Shown here: piece after piece, positions 11,227 to 23,529 of the stretch
How the letters are laid out: each line of letters opens with the position of its first letter
How positions within the stretch are numbered: the first letter of the stretch is position 1
NCBI GenBank assembly: GCA_037043015.1
Contig: CM073326.1
Location: forward strand, 6,173,845-6,237,844
Direction of reading: 5' to 3'
Origin: Bryum argenteum
Lineage: Eukaryota; Streptophyta; Bryopsida; Bryales; Bryaceae
Length of the DNA stretch: 64,000 nt
Made by a program: the position numbers and the translations under genes
Notes under the pieces: model-generated
What the model was told of the DNA's origin: nothing
Seen by the model: only the letters and a program-made list of their open reading frames with translations
The model's database searches: none

Positions 11227-11921
11227 ATGAAGCGAAAAGCAGAGCTTATGAAAGACATTGTCCAAATTGAGTGCACCTTTTGCACCGAGATCGTCTCCTC
11301 TCTAGCCCATCATGTAAGTAAAATATTGAGCTCCTTCAAATGCTATAAGTTAGTTATAATCCATTGTTTCAATTCTTTACATTACATGTTACTTGTTTGA
11401 TTATCACTACTAAATTTGACAACATTTGTAAGGTTTTTCTTTGAACCAACATTGTAGTATTTACTCTATAGACGTTTTCAAAGAAAACCTTACTAACCAT
11501 TCTATAATACATGAGTCACTAAAGCTTGATTGAGTGTTGTGTAATTCAGTGCGAGAATTGGCACATAGTGTGCAAAGTTTGCATAGAGAAGCACGGGCGA
11601 TGTCCGACGTGCGGTTCAAGCCGAATAACCATGTGTGATTCAAATATGGAATCCGCGGAAGAGGAACAACATGAGGAGACGACGATGGAACCTCTCAACT
11701 TTGGAAAGCTCAAAATATGCGAATGGAAGAATTTGACCTCCGAGCAACAACAATTTAGTCTCCAAAACCTCATCCATGATCTTCGACAATGTCAACGACT
11801 ACTCGAGTTCCAAGAGAGACTCGAGGGATTGCTAACTGATTTCAAAGATAGCCCTACTGGATATGGGGTGTTGATGGCACTGTTGGAACCTCATCTTCAA
11901 CTTAGAGACTTTTCCGCATAA
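11227..11921 (+). CDS. SIAH-type RING finger protein without SINA domain
   Basis: Exon 1 (11227-11313) and exon 2 (11550-11921) join in phase 0 at ...SLAHH|CENWHIVC and give 152 residues. The RING reads IECTFC, HHCENWHIVCKVC, GRCPTCG, the spacing of SIAH/SINA E3 ligases (C-x2-C, C-x3-H-x2-C-x2-C, C-x2-C). The expected SINA substrate-binding domain is missing; instead there is an acidic segment (MESAEEEQHEETTMEPL) and a helical region (SLQNLIHDLRQCQRLLEFQ). Ubiquitin ligase activity is inferred from the RING only. Coding-like exons follow downstream (12138-12645), so the stop at 11921 may end only one splice form or mark decay. Confidence 0.65.
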
Positions 11922-12137
11922 ACTGAGGGTTACAAGAAACTCGAGGCAAGTTTCCTTTGGTGCTTTCTACGGTTTGATTGTGCTTGGATCTACCTTTTGT
12001 ATATCTAATCACCTTCACAAGAAGTGTAATTATCGTAGTGATTGTGATATGATTATAGTGTTTTACCTTGAATGTGTGAGTGAGATTTTGGTTCGTATGT
12101 AATTGTGATTCTAACACCTAGTAGTGACGTTTTGCAG

Positions 12138-12645
12138 GAAAAAGTTATTAGTGATGAGGGGTTCATTTCTGGAGCAAGAAGGACAATTGGAGATGAAGCC
12201 TTGTTGTCAATCTTTGGACTTGCCCAACAAGAATTAGTAAGTCTTATTTTTGTCACTATATTTCAGTAGTTGCTAAGTTCACTTTAATTGTCATAAGTGT
12301 TTGGTAAAAGCTGGTAACATACATGTAGAAATGGATATTGTGACTTGTCAAAGATTTTGGCTTATTATGATAGGCACCAATGGATTCAACGTTTTTTATT
12401 ATTACTATTTCTGCTGCATGTACTGTGAGGTTCAAAAATTATGTTTTGAAGAGTATTCATGAAGCCTAAAATTAGATACTATATTCTTGTTTATGAATGC
12501 AAATGACTTGATGTCTCTTTTGATTTTGGATGCTTGCAGCACAACAAAATAAAAAAGAAGCATTTTGATCATGGACAAAGACAAGTGGTTTGGGATAAAC
12601 TCCAAGTTATGCTCTACATTGTGTGGAAGATTCAACAAGAATTGG
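12138..12645 (+). CDS. Possible further exons of the RING locus
   Basis: Two segments have good splice borders and open frames: GCAG|GAAAAAG to TTA|GTAAGT (12138-12237; EKVISDEGFISGARRTIGDE, LLSIFGLAQQEL) and TGCAG|CACAAC to TTG|GTGAGG (12540-12642; HFDHGQRQVVWDKLQVMLYI). They are on the same strand as the RING exons but lie beyond an in-frame stop, so they are either an alternative 3' end, a separate gene, or remnants. No domain was recognised. Confidence 0.35.
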
Positions 12646-15516
12646 TGAGGTTGATTCTTGGATTCATGCCTCATTTTATATTGGATTGCTTAAATTACAC
12701 AACCACTTGGATTGATGAAGTTGTTTACATTAAAAGATAGTATAGCCATTTTGGACTAAAATTCTAAGACTAGGGTGACATAAATTCTTTCATTATCTGT
12801 CATTTTGAATTGTGGGAGTTTTCTAAAATGATTTTATGCCACTACGGTGTTGACTTCTAATTTATATTGACTAAGTTTTTGTCTACTATGACATATTTTA
12901 TTGTTATTGCTATTTGTATATCAAGATAAAGGCTTACAATGATCATAGTATGATGAATTGTTTTTAATACAATTATAATCATTTTTAAAGTAACTAATAT
13001 CTATTGGTTCCTTTCGAAAGCATCTAAAATTCAATTACATGTGTGAGTGTTCATATTGTTCATAGAGACTTGTTCACATATTTAGAATCTAAGATGTGAG
13101 AATGTGCACCAACAATCAAAGTTGTCAGATGTTGTAGAGTGTAATCATGTTCAAAAACCTCTTGTCTATATAAGATTATTATAAGAATACATGACATCAT
13201 TTTATTTTAGTTGTTATCGTTTTATTTAAATTGTTTGAGCTTATTGGGGAATTTTATGGGTTGAAGGATGAACACCAGCGTGGAAAGCTCACCAAACGCC
13301 AATGTTGATGCAACAATGAATGCGACCTCTTTTATTGCACCTCAAGAGGCCAACTTCTTGGAAGGTTTGCATCTTTGAGAAGCTTGGGAAGCTAGAGCGT
13401 TGTGATTCAAGATGTTTGCCCAAGCAAGCCCGAGGGGTTTTTTCCAAGAGATGCTGTGTAGCTCTCACTTGTACTCAACTTTTCACTTACATTTTGATGT
13501 CTTCTTATGATGCATTCAAGAATTGAAGTTTTACAGTTCAAATCACATTTTGTTCAAGTGATTTGTGCTTTGAAAGGATTGTGGTAGGTAAATTGGGATT
13601 GTACATAACCTTGTATGAGGTTGCAAGCTCATCATTAATTAGTTCATCCATGATGCCCAAGTTCAAAAAGTGCACTGTTCATGATGCCTAGGTTGAAAAT
13701 ATGTTGTGAGCCAATTTTGGGCTGCCTTGTTTGAGACCCCATGGGGGTTTTAGAGTTAATGATAATGATGGTCTTTATGGTAGTAGGTGATGACCATTTT
13801 ATTCTTGTGAACTTGATTTTTTGTTCTTTCATAAAATCTCTTTCTTACAATGAAAAATATGATGTCTCTAATTTTTACCTTTTTTGTCTTCATAAGATAT
13901 TTAATGAAGTAGTGATATGCCAAACTCCTAATTTAAGTTTCTTATAGTGAATTTTCAATCGATACAATGTGTTAAAATTACAACCGTTGAGAACTTGTCT
14001 CGACAAATTGCAATAGTTCAACTCACATATAAATGCCATAAGATAAGTTATGCTTAAGATGTTGTAGTTTGATAGTTTTGCTCACGTACCTCATAATTCC
14101 TTGGACCAGTAGAAATGATAAAAGATATCCTTTACAATTTGTACCCAATTTAGTCTTATGTATGCGACACACTCGATATTTGGATTTAGGATATTTTCAA
14201 TGGTTAATAATTTCTAAGGACATTTGAAGACATTCATAATGAAGTCACTGTGAAGTAAATGTGGAGATAAATGGCGTTAAAATATAAGAGGGAAAACAAG
14301 TTAGTAACACATGTAGAATAAATATGTTTTGTAATAACTTTCCACATTTTACCCTTGCTTTCATGAACTGAGGCTCTTCACATGTTCATATCTTACTCAA
14401 GCCCATTCCATATATTTCATGTATTTTGGGCTGAAATATGAACTAAGGCTCTTCACATTCTTGTTCTTAGGTGAATTAGGTGAACCCTATGCAATTTTTA
14501 CCCTCATAGGCTCTATAAAACTATACCCCTAAACGTGCCGAACGTCAAAAAGAAACATTTTGGATGAAATGTAGAAACTTTGAAGAGCCATGACTTCTTC
14601 TTCTAGATTTCATATTACATCAATTCACTTTGGTTGGGTTTCAACTCAAGTCTAGTTTGTGTGTTATTCCACACTCCACCACACCACGTCTAAAATCCAA
14701 AAGTTTTTGAAGTCCAAAATTTTAACCCCAATAATAAATTATTCGAGACTTCATTTTTTTAAAATGGTACATGAGAAAACTGTTTCAAGAGGCAGGTGAA
14801 CATATTCATTACTGTACATTGCCCTCTAAAAAGTTTTCATTCAACAAGGAACACAAAAACTAGCACTCTTTAATTCAAACTCGAAATTTGCTTGTATTGA
14901 AGTCATACTCCCATATTCATGTGTTGAATCAAGTCCTTGCTTGGGTTCATCTTCTAGAGATTGACCATGTTGAGCCTTTTCAACATGACCAATTATGAGA
15001 TTAAGAAATTGAGTTGCCCTACACTAATTACCAAAAGTTGAGAAATTATAGCCTAATTTTTTTTATTGTGACAAAAGGGTATCCTTAAGTTGGGAATTTA
15101 TATACAAAAAAACAAAAGAACAAATTTTAAAAAAAATCTGTTTCTAGCATACGAACCTTATTTTTTCAAAAAATTAAATATTCGTTCGTTGAGGGCCGAA
15201 CCTGCTATGGTGGTTGTTACATTATATGTCTATCTAAAATAGCTTTGGTATCTTTTATGGATAAAGAAGTGATGAATGAATTTAGATTAAAGTATACTAT
15301 TCGTTCAATTACCTTTTAAGCATACGGAGTGTTGGAGGTGCTATTGCATGCATAAGTGTTGACATGAGTTATGTCGTGCAAGTTTTTCGCAATATGGCAA
15401 CCTTATTTCACTATTTAGTGTAAGCATTGTGAAGGATTGGAGCTTTTGATGCTAATCAATTTGAAACATTTATATGTAGGTGTAAGATTGTGCACTTGAT
15501 GCCTTGTTTACTATGT
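12646..15516. other. AT-rich spacer
   Basis: Nothing recognisable was found. A weak exon-like segment starts at about 13268 after an AG acceptor but has no domain or partner exon. Confidence 0.5.
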
Positions 15517-15950
15517 AACCTCAATTCCGTTAAAATGGCACTATTCCATGTGCCATTTTAGCGGAGCTAAAGTGCCATATTGTGCAAACGTGCCATTTTA
15601 CAAGCATATTTTTGAACTGAAGTTCATAAGTACTTATGCCTACAAAATGGCATGTTTATTAATACCACACATATTCTGTGTAATATCACCATAATTTTTG
15701 TAATATCACCAAAATTTCCATAATATCACACATTTTTATGATTTTTGACCTTTGGACACAGGAAAAGGGCAATATTTCTGAACGGCCGTTCAGAAACATT
15801 GTTGTTTTTGAACGGCGGTTCAAAAATATTTACCTTATCATGTCAAAACTCGACAAAAACTCGACAAAAACTAGCATCATTTTTTTCATTTTAAGCACCC
15901 CAATAAGCGCCATTTCAGCGGGATAACGCCATTTTTACGGAACTGAGGTT
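15517..15950 (+). mobile_element. Palindromic MITE, copy 1
   Basis: The element is 434 bp, begins AACCTCAATTCCGTTAAAA and ends with its inverted counterpart (ACGGAACTGAGGTT). Inside are GTGCCATTTTAGCGGAGCTA, an A/T core with repeated ATATCACC motifs, and small palindromes such as CTGAACGGCCGTTCAG. No coding capacity was found. Two further copies lie at 19616-20030 (opposite orientation) and 20088-20506 (same orientation, more diverged). Confidence 0.85.
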
Positions 15951-17627
15951 AATATATTTCTCACATGTAATATACCTTGGAAAAAATAACTTTTGGATTA
16001 AGATATTTTGTACACTGTACATTGTATGATTTATAGTGCATTTTTTCTCTAGACTAAGAAGTATAATAGTTGAGCTCCACTCTATTCAAGAGCAAAACAT
16101 TGTATGAAATTCTAAGATATACTAAAAAAAAATTCATGTTTGAAAAACTCTACAAGTACTCACAATCAAGAGACAATGTATAATAAGGTGAAATCTAGAA
16201 AATGAGCAAATGTTTTCATACTGAGTCGGAATTGTTTTTGTGTATACAATTGGTCAACATGTAGACTTGCTTTAGAGGACCATGCATACGTATGAGACTT
16301 TAGCATCAAAAGCAATAAGATTGGTAACTAAAAATTTCAAGATAGAAGAATCCTTCAATGAACACAATATGCACTTAAGTCATTGATGAGATTTGTGAAA
16401 AATGATATTAAATTAGAGATTTTAGAGAGTGTCACCAAAAAAACACTCCATATGGATTGAAAAGAAATCATTTAAAAAAGAAGGTTGTAATCAATGACGT
16501 GAACTTATACAAATCAATGAATAGGACATTTGGAGATTTGAAAGTAACGTGGAGGACTCATCTACATAAGCATAATCCTCTTCATCCCTATAATCTTTTT
16601 AACACCCTCAAAAGCACTAAAATACTCAATTGCTTATATATCAATGACATTTGCTATACTTTATATCATATCAATATAGTAAACGTTGCTTCTTGAAGTT
16701 GCTCCCTATTTCACATTAACTTTGTTGTCTCAACTATCTAATATTTGTCCCTTGGGGTAACATTGAGAGAGTTTAGTGACAAAAAATCACATGTGTTCTT
16801 ATGGTTGAATATGAAATTAGAAAGAAACATAATATAATGAAGAAACATAATATAATGAAGAAACATAATATAATATAATCAATAAGCCGAAGAGCAGAGA
16901 TAATAAAAGTATATTTTAAATATTTGATCATTGCTTGAAAGCAAATAATAGAAAACCAAAGTAATAAGTGCGGATGTCATTTCCAACAAATTTGCATCTT
17001 TTGGACTTTCAAGTAGCATCTATGGTAGCTAAAAACCATGCCACCACTCAAGACTTGTAAGTAATTTTTGAGCCATTTAAAAAAAGATGTTATGACGCAC
17101 AAATGTGCACAACCGACTCTATCCCCTTGAGCAAATAGACCATCGGCATAATCAACTCTTCATTATACTAATTTGTCTTGCCATAGGTCACAAATGCTTT
17201 CTGCACATCCTTACGTTAACACTTCATATCATAGGTATGCGTTGCAACAAATAGGTCATTTGTGCTTTTTCCACTACGTCACACTAGTCCATGATGCTTC
17301 ACATAGGTTATCCATGTTTTTTGCCCTACATCTTGTCAACTAAGTATGCCAATGTGCTACGTAAAATAGAGAGACTCTTACAACCCTTGCTTGAATCGCT
17401 TGAATTAACGTTCCACAATAATACTTGCTTACAAGTAAAGAAGTTTCCAATAAACTTATTACAATCACACCCAACTCCACCTCATTCAATGTATTTTTCA
17501 TATTAACAAACAATCTCACACAAGTTGTTCTATAAACACCACAAATTAAATATTGAAAACTTAAATACTCAAATATTTAAAACCTCCTATTAGTTATGGT
17601 GCAATATCGACATTGTCGAAGTGGAAA
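15951..17627. other. AT-rich spacer downstream of PAH gene
   Basis: It holds a short tandem array (three copies of a unit containing GAAACATAATATAAT, about 16825-16880) and no recognisable gene. Confidence 0.55.
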
Positions 17628-18940
17628 CTACTGCGGAGGAGGTGGAGGTGAATCGGGATCTGGAGTATAGAGACCCAAAAGACGAAGACGTTCTCGGTCC
17701 TTTGCAAGCTTGGCTGCACACATAGCCTTGTACTCTTGCGAATCGCCTTCTGTAATGTCGTCCATTTTGTAGTTCCGATTCCAACACAGGTCGCAGGGCC
17801 ATCTAAACCCCTTCAAGTTTGAATGTTCCATGAGCTCGTTGCAACTTTTGGGCTTCACTGGAGGAGCCTCTTCGTCCTTGTCGCTCGATAGCGGTGGAGC
17901 ACTTGGTGGGGCAGACCGCAATGATCTCCGAGTCCTGTTCATATGATCGATAAATCATTAGTTTGGTTGATTTGAGCAATGTTGGCAAATTCTTGAAGTG
18001 CTTGCTACATGCAGTGCTTGCAGTTTGTATTGGACTGAGCATGAAAGCCTAAACAATGATGTGTTTTGTGTGCTTACCCCATGATTTGAGTATCCACTTT
18101 CTTTGAGTTCTCTGTTGGAGGCTTTGAGCGAAGAGGTTGTTTTCTGTTCGGCGAAATAGAATTTGGCTGGATCGGATCTTGCTCAGGGGTACGTCTCAAA
18201 TATGTAGGAACGGGCAACAGACTTCTGAACACCGATAAAAGATACGAATTACCTCTGAAGATCACCCTCGCCCTCTTGTACGCGTCGTCAACACTGATCT
18301 TGCTCGCGTTCAACTCCAACACTAGGTCCCTAAAAGCAAGTATAGACTTGGGATCAAGGCCTCCTTCGATGTTGCTTTTAATCGTCCGCGCCTTTTCATC
18401 TAGGGTTGCAAGATCTGCTAGCTTCCCGCCTTCAGGAAGGAAGGCGTCAAAGCCCAACATCAACTTGTAGTGCGTGGGAGATTGGAAGATCTTTTCGAGG
18501 CGTGGAATCACGAAGGGCCTTGCGATGGGCTTGGTGCGATGTTGTTCTACCAACTCCAAAAACTCTTCGAACATCTCCCGGGTGCACTTCCCACTCACTT
18601 GGGCGATGTACTTCTCCTGAGCAGGAGAGAAAATCTCGTCTTGGTGCTCTACCGCCAGTCGAATCAAAACCCCATCCGCAAGCTCCTCTTCGTCGTCAGT
18701 TTCTTCTCCTTTTCTCTTTCCTTTCCAATCTACCGCCATTTGAACCAATTCCCCAGCCATTCGCTTTGCAAGCTCCTCTTGGTCCTCAATTTCTTCTACT
18801 TTTCTCTTCCCTTTCCTTTCTACCGCCATCGGAACCGATTCCCCACCCATTCCATCCGCAATCTCCTCTTGGTCCTCATTTTCTTCTACTTTTCTCTTCC
18901 CTTTTGTATCTACTGCCATTGGAACCGACTCCCCTGCCAT
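17628..18940 (-). CDS. Two-PAH-domain SIN3-like nuclear protein
   Basis: Exon 1 (18078-18940) and exon 2 (17628-17934) splice in phase to 389 residues. Residues 1-90 are three 30-residue tandem repeats (MAGESVPMAVDTKGKRKVEE type), each with a basic KGKRK that could act as a nuclear signal and an acidic tail. Two paired amphipathic helix domains follow: about 120-172 (FLELVEQHRTK, RLEKIFQSPTHYKLMLGFDA, FLPEG) and about 185-255 (FRDLVLELNASK, RARVIFRGNSYLLSVFRSLL). In SIN3 corepressors PAH domains bind transcription factors; the histone-deacetylase interaction region of SIN3 is absent here. Exon 2 adds an ELMEHSNLKGFRWPCDLCW Cys motif and a Pro-rich end. It may be an adaptor or a competitor of SIN3, which is inference. 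Confidence 0.75.
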
Positions 18941-19060
18941 TCGATCCGCTAGCCCTTAAGGCGGCACTCAGTGATCCTTCAGCAATTACCTAAAGTTGCG
19001 TCACCCTCAAACAGAGTGACTGAGCACTACAAACAATGGTGAACGAGGAGCAAAGGAGCT

Positions 19061-19069
19061 CCTTTTATA
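19061..19069 (-). promoter_or_regulatory. TATA box of PAH gene
   Basis: On the minus strand the sequence reads TATAAAAGG, about 120 bp upstream of the ATG at 18940, a typical TATA position for a short 5' UTR. Confidence 0.55.
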
Positions 19070-19070
19070 T

Positions 19071-19615
19071 GAAAATTGGAATCTACTTACGAGACTAATA
19101 GGTCCCCCCACGGCCGAGACATGTGCCTCCCAACAAGAAAACCATACAAACAATTTAATTCACAAGACGTGTAACGTATAAGTGGTTTACTACTATCATA
19201 ACCATTACGCAATTAACTCCTAATTAGTGTAGCCTTTGATGTAATTAACTTCCAAGCGTAACATATCTATTCATACGAACAATTGTAAGCCCAACACAAT
19301 GTTCAAGTTAAAGGAGCAAGATGTTGGGAACTCCCTTAAGATGTTACAAATGGTAACATTCACCCATCAACATTTATGGTGACACAAGTAGTAGTTTTTA
19401 GCACGAGGATCTTGTAACTCAGAGTATTAAAAAATAGAAATTTGGAAAATCCAAACCTATCTTTAACTAGTTAATACGTAATTACAAATATCAAAGTAAT
19501 TTTCCATATGTGTAATAAAGCCCTTTCAAAATTTCTATATAATTATTATCTTACACTTCCATCAAAAAAATTCAACTTCAAGGATTACTATTACTCCTAA
19601 TTGTATTTAACCTTA
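19071..19615. other. Upstream flank of PAH gene
   Basis: AT-rich non-coding sequence between the promoter and MITE copy 2. No feature was recognised. Confidence 0.5.
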
Positions 19616-20030
19616 AACCTCAATTCCGTTAAAATGGCGTTATTCCGCTAAAATGGCACTTATTGGGGTGCTTAAAATGAAAAAAATGATGCTAGTTTTT
19701 GTCGAGTTTTTGTCGAGTTTTGACATCATAAGGTAAATATTTCTGAACCGCCGTTCAAAAACAACAATGTTTCTGAACGGCTATTCAGAAATATTGTCCT
19801 TTTACTGTGTCCAAAGGTCAAAAATCATAAAAAATGTGTGATATTACAGAAATTTTGGTGATATTACGGAGAATATGTGTTATATTAATAAACATGCCAT
19901 TTTGTAGGCATAAGTACTTCTGAACTTCAGTTCAAAAATATGCTTGTAAAATGGCACGTTTGCACAATATGGCACTTTAGCTCCGCTAAAATGGCACATG
20001 GAATAGTGCCATTTTAACGGAATTGAGGTT
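19616..20030 (-). mobile_element. Palindromic MITE, copy 2 (inverted)
   Basis: This is a 415 bp reverse-oriented copy of the 15517-15950 element, with ends AACCTCAATTCCGTTAAAA and TTTTAACGGAATTGAGGTT that match each other almost perfectly. Together with copy 1 it brackets the PAH gene. Confidence 0.85.
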
Positions 20031-20087
20031 CTTAATTCTCTTTAAATGGCGTTATTCTATGTGCCATTTTGGTGAAGCCTTGATGTG

Positions 20088-20506
20088 ATCTCAATTCCGT
20101 TAAAATGTCATTATTCTATGTGCCATTTTGGTGAAGAACTGATGTTATCCTTAGTGCCGTTAAAATTGCACAATGTCATTTTGGCCACCGTTCTAAAACG
20201 TGGCATTTTAGAGACATATCTATCTATGCCTCCAAAATGGCACATTTTTTAGTATTACGCATTTCTTCCATCATATCAATTGATATCTATGATATCACGA
20301 GAATTCCTAATATCACAAAATTTGATAGTTTTTGACCTTCAAAAAGCAGTCAAAGGGCAATATTTCTCAAAGGCCATTCAATAACATCAATGTTTTTGAA
20401 CTGCGATCCAAAAATATTGCCCTACAAGGTGAAAAAATGACAAAAACCTATGTTATTTGTTTCATTTTTTGCACCCAAAATGGGCCATTTTAATGGAAAT
20501 GAGGTT
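20088..20506 (+). mobile_element. Palindromic MITE, copy 3 (diverged)
   Basis: It is about 419 bp, in the orientation of copy 1, with shared ends (TCTCAATTCCGTTAAAATG and CCATTTTAATGGAAATGAGG) and internal ATATCAC and GGGCAATATTTCT motifs. It is clearly older than copies 1 and 2. The 57 bp between copies 2 and 3 hold another partial end (AAATGGCGTTATTCTATGTG). Confidence 0.75.
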
Positions 20507-21743
20507 AGTTGTTGCAGAAAATATAGTTGCATTTATAGAGAAAGGCCTTATTTTGTCATAGTGGCTATATGATTGAATCATATATTGTTATAACCGAGTA
20601 CACCTCAAGGAAGCGCTCTTAGAGAAAACGTAAGAAAACAACAAAGGGTACTGTACAAAATAAAAATAAGACATCAAATGTTGCTTCTCTACACGGAGCC
20701 ATAGCAAGTTCAACTTCATACTTCACAAGTTTTAGTTGCTTTCTCTCAATGATCAATAAATAAAACAAGATCACAACAACTCTAAACTTTCACCATTCTT
20801 TACAAAACACGCTTTGTAAGATGTGACATACAAGCATAACACCATATTCTCAAAATCACAAACACATTGGCATAAGTATCTCATTATTTTTTCTTAATGA
20901 TCAATATAAGTCCACGCACACCATTGATGATTTAGCACTAGTTGTGATTGTTGCCAAGCGGTTGTTTTTGTTGAATTTTTATACAAGTTTTGATTGCTAA
21001 AATCACCATTTGAAGATATTCAGTAAGTACTAGCAATCAAGTGGATATTGAGGACTTTTGAAAGGAAGAGAAATCAAGTAAGAAAGACATGATATAAACA
21101 TTTGATTGTCAACTAATATTCTAACTTTTTTTCTTTCTTTTGTTTTGAATCTTCTGTCCACATGTCTCTATGTTATTCTTTCTTATTTTGAAAAATTTAA
21201 AAGCTAAAAGTATGAGTGAAAATGTTTTTATTTCTTATCAATCATGGTGTTGAAACTTGTTCTTCAACTTTCAACTTTAGGTGTCTTCATTACCTATTTC
21301 ATATAAGACATAGATATCGATTTCACTTATGAAAATTTGCACACGTAGTATTTTGTAAATTTCTAGTATTATTATCGTGAAGGCTTTGTCTATGTGTAGT
21401 CACCAAAATTTTAGAAGATTTAGAGATGGTTCTTGATAGATAAAAAAGCAAATGTACTTAGGACTTATTTATTACATCATGACATATGCATATTTGATTA
21501 TTGTTACTTATTTAAGTCTGTAAGCGGACACAATCAAGCATGGTCTATATACTTGTGATACTCAAATATAATTCTTTTTACTATTTCACAAGCATACGTA
21601 CAAAGATTATTAGAAAAAATCACATAACATAATATTGTCAAATCATGAGACACTATCAAATCAATCAATTCTCTTCTACATTCTAGAAAAGTTATTAATG
21701 CGTTTCAATATTATATAAATCAAGATCAAGTAATCCTTTGATA
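20507..21743. other. AT-rich spacer
   Basis: No gene, RNA or clear repeat was recognised. Confidence 0.5.
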
Positions 21744-21838
21744 ATGGAGCGCAAATACAAACTCATAAATGCCAAAAGTATCATCAAATGTCCTGTTTGT
21801 GTGGAGCATCTTTGTCCTCCTAATCTCCTTCATATTAG
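21744..21838 (+). pseudogene. Isolated SIAH-type RING first exon
   Basis: An ATG-initiated exon of 31 codons (MERKYKLINAKS then IIKCPVCVEHLCPPNLLHI) ends at a GTGAGT donor. Its layout, with a short basic start and then the first CxxC of a RING, parallels exon 1 of the RING gene at 11227-11313. I could not find the second half of the finger downstream, so this appears to be an orphan copy of a gene 5' end. Confidence 0.5.
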
Positions 21839-23332
21839 GTGAGTACCATCACTACAAAATGACTTAATCTTAAATTTGGGAGAAAAAGGAGAAGGGCATG
21901 GTCAAAGTATTGAAGTGAGGAGGTATATAAGTTATATACTAATTTAACATGTGAAATTAACAAAATTATTAGATTTAGTTGCAAACGTCAATGAAATTAG
22001 TTTGAAAAGTAGAAAAAATTTCAAATTTGGTCACTTAACACGTGAAGTCCAAGGTAGTAGGAAGCTTGAACTTTCCTCCAAAATGTTAATGTCATTGTCA
22101 AGGATTTTAAGGTTTTCTAGAAGATAAGGTATGAATTATAAGAATAAGATCTTTGAAGACTCAAATATGAGAATCTCCACACAAATTATCAACTTTTCTG
22201 TACATCTCTGTATTCAAAGTTTATAAAAGTCCATAAGAGATTGTGGAAGTTCTACATGATTTGCACATAATCTCTTCAAACTTCTAGAATGTAAATTTAG
22301 CTATCTAAAAATCTACTATCTTCAATTGTACTAGCCGTATAAAGCTCTCTTAAATTAAACGTCAATTGTTGTATAATGGGTTCAATAAACTCCCTCAATA
22401 ACGCTACATATCGAACTTTATACAATAAAATTAAGAAAAACTAAAGCTAAGTATTACATAGTTCTCAAGAACTTTGAATGATAAGACATCCTATGGAATC
22501 AATTTTTATAGTCAAACATTTACATTAATGACATGGAAATTATAAACTTGCACACAAAAACTTCTAAGAACAATATGGAGTTGAACAAGTAATTGTCATA
22601 TACAAGTTGCATATATTGGGATAGCCCAATTAAAGATAGTGAAAATCCATAACCACAAGGGGTTTTCAAGTGCAAAATTCTCCCAAAATTCCCTAATCAT
22701 GGAAACAGTATAGTTAATTTTAAAATGCATGAAGACCAAAATTAATTGCAACTAGAAAGACACCACAAGTTTGAGCATAATCTCAGCACACAAACTTTCA
22801 CACTAAGAACCAAAATCTACAAGAAGACTATAACCCTTCAAGATCGAACAAATACAACATATCCAAATGCTTACCAAGAGGCCAAACTTTTTTTACCCTT
22901 TAACACAGCCTTTAGGGCACTGCTCCCCATAGCAATTGTAAAGGTCAAAATCTTTATCACTTGAGTTCTTTTACGCTTATGCTTTTGGTAGCAAGTGGTG
23001 AAGGGCTCGAACATACGAATCGTTCGGCCCTAAGGTGCCAAAAATTTAGATTTTTTGGGCGCAACCCTATTTGCAAAACCAATAGGGTTGCAGCCAAAAT
23101 AGATTTTTTTTCCATCAAGAAAAATTAAAAAACAAATAAGGATTTCTTTCCATCTCCAAAAGATGACCTCTCGCCATAATTCACCCCTTCATGAACTAAT
23201 AAATGTTGATGATTTTCTCGTATTCAAATAAATGAGGAAGGACACACAAATGAGGACTGACGTTGTGCTCACACAAGAGCCACAAGTTTTTTTATGCAAG
23301 TCTACAAAAAGGGGGCAGGGGCAGAAAAGCGG
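21839..23332. other. AT-rich spacer with one hairpin
   Basis: No gene was recognised. An 11-bp perfect inverted repeat (GCAACCCTATT and AATAGGGTTGC, about 23062-23092) lies roughly 440 bp upstream of the kinase start codon. Confidence 0.5.
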
Positions 23333-23529
23333 CCGAAAAAATCCGGCGACACCATCTCTCCTGCGGCTCACAATTGCCCGTATCTCATTCCAGATGAGGA
23401 ACTACCCAATAGGAACCCACGCACTCACCCACCCAATAGGAGAGCCTCTACCGCTCTCTCTTGTCTCTGGGCCTTCCAGTTTTGTTCCCGGTTTGTTTTC
23501 CTCGCTCAATTGCAGAAAACCCAGCGGCG
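23333..23529 (+). promoter_or_regulatory. ABC1K8-like 5' flank shared with rhodanese-like gene
   Basis: This segment (ACACCATCTCTCCTGCGGCT, AATTGCCCGTATCT, GATGAGGAA, TTGTCTCTGG) is clearly related to the region upstream of the rhodanese-like start codon at 57562-57767 on the other strand. It carries two CCAAT boxes (CCCAATAGG near 23405 and 23432); the other copy also has a CCAAT. It probably contains the core promoter and 5' UTR. Confidence 0.7.

Noticed and set aside
18406-18993. Long plus-strand open frame of 195 residues
   Set aside because: It is antisense to the PAH gene and stays open because of the 90-bp repeats; it has no domain.
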